Source of the DNA: Leptospira limi
GTDB lineage: Bacteria; Spirochaetota; Leptospiria; Leptospirales; Leptospiraceae
Direction of reading: 5' to 3'
Assembly (NCBI RefSeq): GCF_026151395.1
Contig: NZ_JAMQPV010000001.1
Span: 930,001-994,000 of the forward strand
DNA: 64,000 nucleotides
Under the pieces are notes generated by a model. It made no database searches, was not told the DNA's origin, and was given only the letters and a program-made list of their open reading frames with translations. Position numbers and translations under genes: made by a program. Every line of letters starts with the position of its first letter. Positions within the stretch are counted from its first letter, which is position 1. Shown here piece by piece: positions 1-8,650 of the stretch.

Positions 1-268
1 TATTTTTCCCAATTTCACCTAATCTCTGTTTGCATCGGTTTAATGCGTTTTGACTAATGTCTAAAACAGTTAGATTTTGGTAACCAAGCTCTAAAAGATG
101 ATCCACTAAATTGGATTCTCCACCACCGACATCAATGATTTTTGCTGAAGTTGGTAAATTTGTATGATTGATCAATTGTAAGGAGAGCTTTGGAATCTCC
201 TGAGTCCAACTCACTTCATTTGGTTGTTTTTCAGTGTAAATTGTTTCCCAATGTGTTTGATTATTCAT
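1..268 (-). CDS. Class I SAM-dependent methyltransferase, N-terminal part
   Basis: The reading frame starts at ATG 268 on the minus strand and runs off the window edge, so only about 89 N-terminal residues are visible. It begins MNNQTHWETIYTEK, an opening common in small methyltransferases, and contains the SAM-binding motif I IDVGGGESNL followed by LTVLDIS, which fits the second strand with its acidic ribose-binding residue. The substrate cannot be told from this part. The start codon overlaps the end of the upstream MFS gene in the string ATGAATAA, so the two are probably translated together. The catalytic C-terminal half lies outside the window. Confidence 0.8.
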   Translation of the reverse strand, partial: MNNQTHWETIYTEKQPNEVSWTQEIPKLSLQLINHTNLPTSAKIIDVGGGESNLVDHLLELGYQNLTVLDISQNALNRCKQRLGEIGKN

Positions 269-1475
269 GGTGTATCGTTTTTCTTTTGGTTTGGATGTAA
301 TACAGTGTTACGATGGATACAAACACTAAGAATGGTATACTCACTAGATTGAGAGTCAACCATCCTATTTTATGTTCCAAATAACCAGCACTATATGTGG
401 AAAAGATGGCAATAGAATATACAATCGTATCGTTAACAGCTTGGATTGTGTTTTTTTCCGCTGGATGGTATTGTTCCACAAGTAAATTTGTCCCACCCAC
501 ATACATAAAATTCCAACCGATTCCAAGTAATATCAGTGCTACTGCAAATGGTAAAAATTCGGTTCCTTGGATCGCAGAAACTGATTCCAGTCCCATGACT
601 GCAACACCTAACAAGATCAAGTAGGGTGATGTCATTTTACGAACTAAAAATCCAGAGAAAAAGGAAGGGATGTACATACCTAAAACATGCCATTGTAATA
701 CCAATGTGGATGCATGCATTTCATGACCATGTGATTTCATCGCAACGGGCACAGCTGTCATAAGCATTGCCATAAGTCCAAATCCAAAAGAAGTAGAGAG
801 AATCGAAACCCATAGTCCTAAATTTTTTATATGGTAGGAAAATGGCCTTACTTTTTCTCTTTCTTGGTGTTCCGATTTGTTTTCTGTAGTGAAACGTTTG
901 TTCGGTGAAGGTAAGAATGTGATTAGTAAAAATTGTAGGGAAAGAGAAACAATTAGGATTAAATAACATCCCAAAAATAAGGAAGTGGGAAAAAGTTCTT
1001 TACCTTGTAAGCCTGCAAGTGGACCAAGAAAAGCTGCTGGGATTCCAGCGATTAAAATCCAAGACAATGCACTCGCCCTATCATGGTTTGGCACAGATTC
1101 CATTGCAACAAAACGAAGGTATTGGATAAACGATTGGTGAATTCCAAATAACAAGTGAGCTATGGAAAACAAAACAAAACTTTTTTCCCATATAGCATAC
1201 GCCGCAAGGATTGCACCAAAGATTCCAATGATCGTACCAAGAAGAAGTCCATATTTACTCCCTTGCCATTTCATAAACCTTGAGGCGGGGACTAAACCTA
1301 TCAGAGTTCCAAGGATCACAAACGAAACGGGTAGTGAGGCGGATTCTGGAGATGGGCTTATGGTTTGGCCTGCCAGTGCAGAAACTGCCATAATCATCAC
1401 TGTCCCAATTTGGAATACAGTTTGGGTAATGGAAAAGATACCAAGAACTTTGATTTTATTTAAAAAGGAATTCAT
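261..1475 (-). CDS. Major facilitator superfamily transporter
   Basis: A 404-residue, strongly hydrophobic protein with about twelve membrane segments, the usual MFS size. A charged cytoplasmic loop near residues 190-215 (SPNKRFTTENKSEHQEREK) separates the two six-helix halves. The segment ASRFMKWQGSKYGLL after the second helix resembles the MFS loop 2-3 region, though the classic GxxxDRxGRR motif is not intact. It overlaps the following methyltransferase gene by 8 bases, suggesting one transcript and perhaps export of a methylated compound; that link is inference. The substrate is unknown. The start ATG at 1475 lies just before the first hydrophobic segment. Confidence 0.85.
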   Translation of the reverse strand: MNSFLNKIKVLGIFSITQTVFQIGTVMIMAVSALAGQTISPSPESASLPVSFVILGTLIGLVPASRFMKWQGSKYGLLLGTIIGIFGAILAAYAIWEKSFVLFSIAHLLFGIHQSFIQYLRFVAMESVPNHDRASALSWILIAGIPAAFLGPLAGLQGKELFPTSLFLGCYLILIVSLSLQFLLITFLPSPNKRFTTENKSEHQEREKVRPFSYHIKNLGLWVSILSTSFGFGLMAMLMTAVPVAMKSHGHEMHASTLVLQWHVLGMYIPSFFSGFLVRKMTSPYLILLGVAVMGLESVSAIQGTEFLPFAVALILLGIGWNFMYVGGTNLLVEQYHPAEKNTIQAVNDTIVYSIAIFSTYSAGYLEHKIGWLTLNLVSIPFLVFVSIVTLYYIQTKRKTIHHE

Positions 1476-1532
1476 GAATCAGTAAAATTTAAATTTCTCA
1501 GCCTTAGGCAGTAAAGTCAATTCGATCCATGT

Positions 1533-2105
1533 TTAAATTCCAAGTTTTGTCAGAATTTCTTTGGCTTGCGATACAAAATGTACTTCTTCTTCTTTTTTAA
1601 ATGGTACAAAAATATTTTGTGCAAAACGTACGGAAAGATGAGCATACTCAATACAACCTGCTACTGTTAATTCTGGTTTTGCTTTTCCTGGAAATATTTT
1701 AATGTCGGAACCATCGGGCACAACAAGTGAACGTGGTGGTATTTTTTTCCCTCCACGAATCATACATCCAGCTGCGATTTGAGATCCATCTCCTATTTCA
1801 GCATTATCCAAAACAATGGATCCGATTCCAACAAGAACAGCTCTTCCTATTTTGCATCCATGGATCATGACATTGTGCCCAACTAATGTCCATTCGCCGA
1901 TAGAGATAGGACTTGTCGAATCTGTATGTAGAGTAGAATTATCTTGGATATTCACATAATCTCCCAGTTTGATTTTGTTCATGTCAGCACGAACAACAGC
2001 ACCAGGCCAAATCGAAACAGAATTACCAAATTCTACCATTCCAAATGCTGTGGCGTTTGGATGGATGAAAGGTTTTGCAAAATTAGGAATTTGATTGTAG
2101 GACAT
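1533..2105 (-). CDS. Gamma carbonic anhydrase family protein
   Basis: A 190-residue left-handed beta-helix protein with hexapeptide repeats, such as SIWPGAVVRADMNKIKLGDY and VLVGIGSIVLDNAEIG. The three zinc-ligand histidines typical of the gamma-class family are present at about H60 (STLHTD), H77 and H82 (VGHNVMIHG), so metal binding is likely. Family members hydrate CO2 or have lost that activity (YrdA/PaaY type); the sequence does not decide between these. It is cytoplasmic, with no signal peptide. It lies downstream of the SpoIIE-type phosphatase on the same strand with 9 bases between them, so the two may be co-transcribed. Confidence 0.88.
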   Translation of the reverse strand: MSYNQIPNFAKPFIHPNATAFGMVEFGNSVSIWPGAVVRADMNKIKLGDYVNIQDNSTLHTDSTSPISIGEWTLVGHNVMIHGCKIGRAVLVGIGSIVLDNAEIGDGSQIAAGCMIRGGKKIPPRSLVVPDGSDIKIFPGKAKPELTVAGCIEYAHLSVRFAQNIFVPFKKEEEVHFVSQAKEILTKLGI

Positions 2106-2114
2106 GGATCAAAG

Positions 2115-4076
2115 TCAACCGAGACTTTGAATTTCGCAACCGATAAATGTAATGTCGTCTTGTTTTGCTTGTCCATCAGTGAACAATGAGAGTTCACTTA
2201 ACACTTTTGCCATTGTATGGTCTAAGCTTAGTTTTAAGTTTTCTTTTAATATTTCGTATAGTCTATCTTCTCCGAAAAGTTCTTTTTCTTCATTGAATTG
2301 TTCAAAGATTCCATCAGTGAATAAAAAGATCCGATCACCTTCTTCAATTTGGTGTTCAATGAGCCTATATTGGGTGTGGTCCATAAGTCCAATGATTTTA
2401 CCAGTTCTAGGTAAAAGTTTGATATCATGAATTCTTTGGTGGATTTGGTCTGGATGTCCTGCAGAAGCATAAAACAACTGTTTATTCTTTAAGTCAATGT
2501 CACAGACGGAACATGTAAATATTGTTTGGATATTGCTGTATTTATTGATGAAAATTTGGTTCATATGAAAAACCAAATCATCGGGATGATCATAAATCAT
2601 TTTGAGTGATTCATATTCTGCTTTGATCGCCATCGTGATGAGTGCTGCTTGGATTCCGTGCCCTGTTGCATCTGCAACAAAAATTCGATAGTAGTCAGCT
2701 TTCACTTGGGTGAGGTCATAAAAATCACCTCCCACTTCGGACATAGATTGGTAATACGAATGGAAATGGATTCGTGGATCACTGGTTTTGATATCAGAGA
2801 ATAAAGTTTTTTGGATTTTTTTGGCGACGTTTAAATCCTTTTTGATGAGGTTCAATGATTCGTCTAAGGTTTTGGTTCGTTCTCTTACCTTTTCTTCTAA
2901 AGTAACAAGTGCTTCTGCTTGTGTATTTGCCTTTTCTTCTTTTAACTCATTGATTTTATTCGCGAGCGCAAGAGACAAAATGCCAGCTTCTAAAGTGGAA
3001 CCAATTTGGTTTCCATAAATCGTGAAGACATTGGCAGGAAGAACTCCATTTTGCATCAAAGTATACATCAAAATTCCAAAAAGTAGGGTGCTCCAACCAA
3101 ACAAAAACAATCGAGCTTGTTTATTTCCTGTACTGTAGTTTACTAGTGCTACAACTAACACGGATACTACGAATAATTGTGCGATAAAATTTCCAATCCG
3201 AACTGCGATCTCAATTGGTAAATAGGCATAAGGAATTAAAATGTAAAATAATACGATGAATTTAAGACCTTGGATTAGTCGATTGGACCAAGGATTAAAA
3301 TCACGTAAGTTTAGAGTTTGTTGGGCAAATGTCCAACCGGTGATCGCAGAACAAGTCACAATGATACTACCGATTCGATTGTGTATTTCTGGATGGTCTA
3401 AAGTGAAAATTTGATTTAAAATTCCATTTAGGTACATTTGTAACAATAAATTACAAAAAATAGAAACCGAATAGGTGATGTAGGCTCTTTCATTTAAGAT
3501 AAAGTATATGAATAAATTATAGATCACCATGATAAAGATAGTGCCATAAAAAAAACCGAGAATTGTATTTTCTAAATTCTCTTTTAGATAAAAAGTTTCT
3601 TTGGAATAAAAGCGAATGAGATAACTGATATTTGATGATGATTTAGTTTCTAAAATGAGTGTTTTGGTTTCGCCAGCTGGCCAACTGAGTTCAAAAGCAA
3701 TGGATTTAGAAAATGCATCCCAATGTGAATGAGCTATAAAATCTCCACCTTCTTTGATGGGCTCTGGATTTCCTTCTTCAAACACTCGGATAAAATCTAA
3801 ATGTGGGTTTCCTAAATCAAGTATAAGTTTATTAACGGATGTTAGATTTGTGGCTTTTATTTTTAGGTACACATGTTCTGATTGGAAACCTAAACTTAAG
3901 GTGTTTTTGAAAATAGGTGTCCATCGGAGTTTTTGTTGGTTGGTTTCATTTCCAGATTGGATGGCATAATCAATCTTTTGGGGAGTAAAACTTTCGTCAC
4001 TGATGGACTTTTGGATCTCCCATCGGGAACAGGAAAACAAAGTTCCCGATAGAATGATCAAAAAGATGAATCGCAT
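2115..4076 (-). CDS. 7TMR-DISM receptor with SpoIIE-type PP2C phosphatase output
   Basis: A 653-residue membrane signalling protein. The N-terminus (MRFIFLIILSGTLFSC) looks like a lipoprotein or signal peptide with a lipobox ending at Cys16. Residues about 40-170 resemble the extracellular sensing domain of 7TMR-DISM receptors, residues about 180-390 form seven hydrophobic helices, and a coiled-coil linker follows. Residues about 430-650 are a SpoIIE/RsbU-type PP2C phosphatase with the metal-binding segments VGGDFYDL, VADATGHGIQAAL, TDGIFEQF and KQDDITFIG. Family members dephosphorylate anti-sigma-factor antagonists in partner-switching pathways; the stimulus and partner here are unknown. A 9-base perfect inverted repeat sits in the signal-peptide codons. 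Confidence 0.88.
   Translation of the reverse strand: MRFIFLIILSGTLFSCSRWEIQKSISDESFTPQKIDYAIQSGNETNQQKLRWTPIFKNTLSLGFQSEHVYLKIKATNLTSVNKLILDLGNPHLDFIRVFEEGNPEPIKEGGDFIAHSHWDAFSKSIAFELSWPAGETKTLILETKSSSNISYLIRFYSKETFYLKENLENTILGFFYGTIFIMVIYNLFIYFILNERAYITYSVSIFCNLLLQMYLNGILNQIFTLDHPEIHNRIGSIIVTCSAITGWTFAQQTLNLRDFNPWSNRLIQGLKFIVLFYILIPYAYLPIEIAVRIGNFIAQLFVVSVLVVALVNYSTGNKQARLFLFGWSTLLFGILMYTLMQNGVLPANVFTIYGNQIGSTLEAGILSLALANKINELKEEKANTQAEALVTLEEKVRERTKTLDESLNLIKKDLNVAKKIQKTLFSDIKTSDPRIHFHSYYQSMSEVGGDFYDLTQVKADYYRIFVADATGHGIQAALITMAIKAEYESLKMIYDHPDDLVFHMNQIFINKYSNIQTIFTCSVCDIDLKNKQLFYASAGHPDQIHQRIHDIKLLPRTGKIIGLMDHTQYRLIEHQIEEGDRIFLFTDGIFEQFNEEKELFGEDRLYEILKENLKLSLDHTMAKVLSELSLFTDGQAKQDDITFIGCEIQSLG
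4022..4050. repeat. Perfect 9-bp inverted repeat inside a signal-peptide region
   Basis: ATCGGGAAC at 4022-4030 is the exact reverse complement of GTTCCCGAT at 4042-4050, with an 11-base spacer. It lies 26 bases after the start codon of the 7TM/SpoIIE gene (minus strand). In mRNA it could form a stable hairpin close to the initiation site. A functional role is inference only. Confidence 0.5.
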
Positions 4077-4090
4077 AAACTCGAACGATT

Positions 4091-4108
4091 TCCCAATAAA
4101 AATTGGGA
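4091..4108. repeat. Seven-bp hairpin between pheT and the receptor gene
   Basis: TCCCAAT at 4091-4097 pairs perfectly with ATTGGGA at 4102-4108 around an AAAA loop. It lies in the 47-base gap downstream of pheT and upstream of the 7TM/SpoIIE gene. On the minus strand no run of T follows the stem, so a classical intrinsic terminator is not supported; a weak terminator or mRNA processing element remains possible. Confidence 0.4.
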
Positions 4109-4123
4109 TTTGTCAAAGCAAAT

Positions 4124-6523
4124 TTATCGTAAGGTATAACCGTTGTCTTTTGCCGTCGTCACCAAACTGTCTGAAAGTTCTTTAAAACGTTCTTGGGTAA
4201 AGGTTTTATCATAGGACATAAGTCGGAAACGATACGTAACCGATTTTTTGCCTTCTCCTACCGATTCACCTTGGAAAATCGTTTGGACATACACAGACTC
4301 TAATTCTGGAATTTGTAACGTTTTGACCAAGTTGGCAAAGGATTCAGTTGCATCCGATTCATTCATGAGAAGCGAAAGGTCCAATTGACCTTGTGGAAAA
4401 TGGGATGGTGGATTGAAATGAGAATTCCTTCCATGGGTTTCCCAAATTTCAGCTAACACTTCCATGTTGATTTTTGACAAAATGACCCTACGTTTTATAT
4501 CGTACACATCAGCAAATCGAGTATGAAGGATTCCAAGTTCGACAACTTCTTTTCCATCATAATGTACCACTAAACTTGCATTAGGGTGGAAATGGCTTCG
4601 TGTTTCTTTTTTCCATTCGAATTTTGGTAAATTTAAGAATAAAAAAAGTTCGGTAATTGTTTCTCTAATTTTTAAGAATTCTTGTTCAATGGAAACAAGG
4701 TCAGTTGGTTTGTGTTTGGATAAGGAAAGAATGGAGATCCAACGTTTTTCATCTGCTAACTCAGGACCATTGCCTTGTTTGTGGTAAGTTCTCCCCAATT
4801 CAAAAAGGTTGACTGATTCAAATCGATCTTGGTTTAACTTTGCTTGTTTGATGAGACCTGGGTACAAACTATTTCGGAGAATCGAATGTTCCTCTGGCAT
4901 TTCATTTGCAATTTTAAGTGAAGTGGATTCTAAATTTGATTCTAGTTTTGCATCCGTTGGAGAAGCAAAAGAATAATTGTAAACTTCATTAAATCCAACT
5001 TCCAAGGCTAAGAAATTCTTGACCCTACGTTCCAATTCTCGAAGTGGATTACGAATTGGAGTTTCCACTGCCATCGATAGAGCTTCCGTTCGGATGGAAG
5101 CATAACCAATTGTCCTTCCAATTTCCTCAACAAGGTCTTCCGGAATTGTTACATCGTAGTTTTGTCTGTATCTAGGAACAACAACTGAGAGGGATTCCTC
5201 TTTTGTAGTGACTCCAAAACCTAATCGTTGTAAGATGTCAGAAACTTCTGGTAAAGTGATCTTTTTTCCTAGTTTATGGCGGAGAAATTGTAAATTTGTT
5301 TCTATGGTTACCGTTTTGGATTCGGTATGATTGAAACCTTGTGGAGTGAAAACCTTCACATTCGGATTGCCGTTTTCTATTAATAATTGAACCGCTCTTT
5401 TGATGACTGGCAAACATGTGTAAGAATCTAAACCTTTTTCATAACGTACTGCTGATTCAGTGCGGATATTGGTTTTACGAATGGTAAAACGAACATCTTC
5501 CCTTTTGAAGACAGCAGATTCCATCACAATGTTTTTTGTACCATCTGTGACTGCTGAATCTTTTCCCCCCATCACTCCCGCTAAAGCTACTGGTGTGGTT
5601 CCATTTTGGATGAGAAGGATATTTCCTGGTAAGGTTGGAGAAGTATCATCTAGGAGAGCTAAATTATCTCCATCTTTTGATTTGGAAACAGTAAAGGAAG
5701 TTGACTGTAGTTTGGATCGATCAAAAAAATGAGTAGGTTGTCCAAGTTCTAACAAAAGATAGTTGGAAACATCTACTACATTATTGATGGAACGAATCCC
5801 ACATTTTTCAAGTCGTGATTTGATTTTGGGAATCGATGTTGTGATGTTTACATTTTGGATAGAAGTCACGTAATATGCATGTGCATGTTCGGAAGTTTCT
5901 ACTGTAAGTCCTTCGTTCCCTGATTTCCATTTTGTATCTGCTTGGAGAGGAAAATGGTGGAGTGGGATTTGGAGTTGGCTTGCGAGTTCTCTTGCAAAAC
6001 CAAAATGACTCCATAAATCAGGTCTATGTGTAATGGATTTATTATCGATTGTGAGAATTGTATCTTCCCATAAAAAATATTTACGAACCGAGATACCAAG
6101 AGTTGTGTCCTTTGGAAAAATAAGAACACCTGAAGATTCTAATGCCATTCCCAATTCTTTTTCAGAACAATACATTCCTTGGGAACGAACTCCGCGTAGC
6201 TCCGAATCCAAAATTTCTTTGCCATCCAATTTTGTGCCAGGGAGAGCTAATGGAACAATATCACCAACGTTTACATTTGTGGCAGCAGTGACAATTTGGT
6301 AGTCTTTTGATCCATCGGTAGCGATGGTCGTTTGTAATTTCTCTGCATTGGGGTGTTTTTCCAGTGATTTGATTTTGACAGTGATCACTGATGTTAGGTG
6401 GGATTTGTATTCTTCCACATCGTCAATTTCACAAATCGATGTATTAATTTTTTCCAAAACCGTTTCGAAAGGAATTTGGGAGAGCGGGGTAAATTCGTTT
6501 AACCAATCAACTGAAAGTTTCAA
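4124..6523 (-). CDS. pheT: Phenylalanine--tRNA ligase beta subunit
   Basis: A 799-residue protein, close to the usual 790-800 residues of the bacterial beta subunit. It charges tRNA-Phe together with PheS in an alpha2-beta2 complex in the cytoplasm. Seen in order: a tRNA-binding OB domain at about 40-150 (KIKSLEKHPNAEKLQTT), the B3/B4 editing domain at about 210-370 (RSINNVVDVSNYLLLELGQP, MGGKDSAV), the B5 domain at about 400-470, and a C-terminal anticodon-binding domain (YRFRLMSYDKTFTQERFKEL). The start is a TTG at 6523, preceded by AAGGA six bases upstream. The alpha-subunit gene pheS, often adjacent in other bacteria, is not next to it here. Confidence 0.96.
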   Translation of the reverse strand: MKLSVDWLNEFTPLSQIPFETVLEKINTSICEIDDVEEYKSHLTSVITVKIKSLEKHPNAEKLQTTIATDGSKDYQIVTAATNVNVGDIVPLALPGTKLDGKEILDSELRGVRSQGMYCSEKELGMALESSGVLIFPKDTTLGISVRKYFLWEDTILTIDNKSITHRPDLWSHFGFARELASQLQIPLHHFPLQADTKWKSGNEGLTVETSEHAHAYYVTSIQNVNITTSIPKIKSRLEKCGIRSINNVVDVSNYLLLELGQPTHFFDRSKLQSTSFTVSKSKDGDNLALLDDTSPTLPGNILLIQNGTTPVALAGVMGGKDSAVTDGTKNIVMESAVFKREDVRFTIRKTNIRTESAVRYEKGLDSYTCLPVIKRAVQLLIENGNPNVKVFTPQGFNHTESKTVTIETNLQFLRHKLGKKITLPEVSDILQRLGFGVTTKEESLSVVVPRYRQNYDVTIPEDLVEEIGRTIGYASIRTEALSMAVETPIRNPLRELERRVKNFLALEVGFNEVYNYSFASPTDAKLESNLESTSLKIANEMPEEHSILRNSLYPGLIKQAKLNQDRFESVNLFELGRTYHKQGNGPELADEKRWISILSLSKHKPTDLVSIEQEFLKIRETITELFLFLNLPKFEWKKETRSHFHPNASLVVHYDGKEVVELGILHTRFADVYDIKRRVILSKINMEVLAEIWETHGRNSHFNPPSHFPQGQLDLSLLMNESDATESFANLVKTLQIPELESVYVQTIFQGESVGEGKKSVTYRFRLMSYDKTFTQERFKELSDSLVTTAKDNGYTLR

Positions 6524-6565
6524 GAGAAATCCTTATTTGTTAAAAACAGTGGGAAAGCGAACGGG

Positions 6566-8650
6566 TCAATCCGAAATTCCAAGTTCTGTTTTCAGAAAAT
6601 GCAGGCAATCTTCCGAAGTCATCGGTTTTGCAAAATAAAATCCTTGGATTTGGTCCACTCCACTTTCGGCGAGTAATTGCACCTGTTCTTCCGTTTCGGC
6701 ACCTTCCGCAACTACACTCAAACCAAGGTTATGTGCTAAGTTAGAGACAGCATGGATGATGGTTTTGGAGTCTTTGTCTGTTGTGATTTCGGATACAAAG
6801 GAACGATCGATTTTTAAAGAGGAAATGGGAAGTTTTTTTAAGTAACCTAAACTACTATAACCCGTTCCAAAATCATCAATTGCAATTTTTGCCCCGAGTT
6901 TTCGGATTTCTTGCATGGTACGAACTGCGGCATCGGCATTTTCCATGACTGAACTTTCTGTGAGCTCAACTTCCAAATCATGTGGATCCACTTTGAATAA
7001 TTTTAGATTTTCGGCGATTGTAGAAATCAGTCTTTCGTGTTTAAATTGTTTCGTGGAAATATTCACAGCCATAGAAATCTCTTTGATTCCTGCATCTTTC
7101 CAAACTCGCATCGTTTGGATGGCAGACTTGATCACCCATTCACCAATCGCAAGGATCATCCCTGTTTCTTCAGAGATGGGAATGAATACATTCGGTGAGA
7201 TGAGCCCACGTTCTGGATGGCGCCAACGAATGAGTGCTTCTACACCCACAGGTTTTTTTGTATACAAATCAATTTTGGGTTGGTACATCAAAGTAAATTG
7301 ATTTTCAATGATGGCAATCCGCATTCGGTTTTCGATTTCCAAACGTTCTGCTACAACTGTCTGCAGTTCTTCTGTAAAAAACACATAACAGTTTTTCCCT
7401 TGTGATTTTGCCAAGTTTAATGCACTGTCAGCATTTTTAAGAAGTGTATTCGAATCTTTTCCGTCTGTTGGGTATAAGGCGATCCCAATCGAGATATTAA
7501 CAAAAATCCTTTCCCCATCAATCACAAAGGGATGGGTCATTGCATCCAAGATTGCTTCCGAAATAACAGCCGCATCACGTTCGTTTGATAAGTCAGGTAA
7601 TACAACATTAAACTCATCACCACCTTGTCTACTAATGAGATCATACACACGTATGCTCTCACGAATCCGATAAGCGACAAGTTTGATGATTTTGTCCCCA
7701 AAGTCATGTCCTCGAGAATCATTGATGATTTTAAAATTGTCCAAATCAATCGCAAGGATCCCGACCAAATTACCGTGTCGTCTTGCTTCTTCGAAAATTG
7801 GAAATAGTTTATCAATAAGAGAGTTACGATTAGGAAGGTTTGTGAGTTGGTCAAAAAATGCCATATAGGCAATTTTTTCTTCGGCATGCCTTCTTTGGGT
7901 GATGTCAAGAAAGGCAACTGCAAGTCCAAAGTTTTCAATGGGAATCGGTGTTGCTAAAATATCAAACCAAGTGATTTTATCTTCTTTGATCATCCCGATT
8001 TCCAAATTACGAATCACTTCTTTGTGTCGTAATGCTCGCATCAAACTTGATTTTCTTGGGTAAATTTTTGTGCCGTTTGGTTGGATGAGAGTGTACTTTC
8101 GAATGTTGAGAGTACGATTGAGAAGTTCCCCATCTTGGATGTCAAAATAGGTTCGTGCTGTTTTATTAGTCTCAACAATTTTACCTTTTTCATCTGTGAT
8201 GGCGATGCCCATGGGTAAGTTGTCAAAGATAGACTTATACTTTTGTTGTTGGAGTAAAAATTCAAAGGAAATATCTTTTTGGATTGTGACATCACGATCA
8301 AAACCCAAAATGATTTTGGACTCACGCAAAGGGATAAGTAACCAAATGATCCAAACTTCTTCCTTGGATTTGGTCACAAGGCGATTTTCGAAATTTACAA
8401 TATTCGGATTTTTGCCCAAACTTTCGAAAGTATTCTCAGTATTTTCTTTGTCGTCCTCTTGTGTGAAATGAAGGATTGATTTTCCAACAATTTCTTTAGG
8501 TTCAAATTCTAAAAATCTGGCAAAACGATCTGTAACAGAGACAAAATTACCTTCCCAATCCAATACTTGGAAACTATTGGGATATTCGGTCAGAAGGGAT
8601 TTAACAGTGAGACCAGAGAGAATTTTACTGCCTAAAGGCTCATTTCGCAT
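6566..8650 (-). CDS. PAS-PAS-GGDEF-EAL cyclic-di-GMP signalling protein
   Basis: A 694-residue cytoplasmic protein without membrane segments. Two PAS sensor domains occupy about residues 20-130 and 135-260. A GGDEF domain follows with an intact GGDEF motif near residue 342 and an RxxD inhibitory site (RVYD) five residues before it, and then an EAL domain with EALIRW near residue 473, ELTESS, IDDFGTGYSS and VVAEGAETEEQ. Both the diguanylate cyclase and phosphodiesterase centres look complete, so both synthesis and breakdown of c-di-GMP are possible; which dominates cannot be read from sequence. The start overlaps the end of the dihydroorotase gene by 11 bases, which indicates translational coupling. 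Confidence 0.93.
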   Translation of the reverse strand: MRNEPLGSKILSGLTVKSLLTEYPNSFQVLDWEGNFVSVTDRFARFLEFEPKEIVGKSILHFTQEDDKENTENTFESLGKNPNIVNFENRLVTKSKEEVWIIWLLIPLRESKIILGFDRDVTIQKDISFEFLLQQQKYKSIFDNLPMGIAITDEKGKIVETNKTARTYFDIQDGELLNRTLNIRKYTLIQPNGTKIYPRKSSLMRALRHKEVIRNLEIGMIKEDKITWFDILATPIPIENFGLAVAFLDITQRRHAEEKIAYMAFFDQLTNLPNRNSLIDKLFPIFEEARRHGNLVGILAIDLDNFKIINDSRGHDFGDKIIKLVAYRIRESIRVYDLISRQGGDEFNVVLPDLSNERDAAVISEAILDAMTHPFVIDGERIFVNISIGIALYPTDGKDSNTLLKNADSALNLAKSQGKNCYVFFTEELQTVVAERLEIENRMRIAIIENQFTLMYQPKIDLYTKKPVGVEALIRWRHPERGLISPNVFIPISEETGMILAIGEWVIKSAIQTMRVWKDAGIKEISMAVNISTKQFKHERLISTIAENLKLFKVDPHDLEVELTESSVMENADAAVRTMQEIRKLGAKIAIDDFGTGYSSLGYLKKLPISSLKIDRSFVSEITTDKDSKTIIHAVSNLAHNLGLSVVAEGAETEEQVQLLAESGVDQIQGFYFAKPMTSEDCLHFLKTELGISD

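Noticed and set aside
4091..4108. Hairpin after pheT as a terminator
   Set aside because: The stem is perfect, but no T-run follows on the minus strand, so only a structured element is reported.
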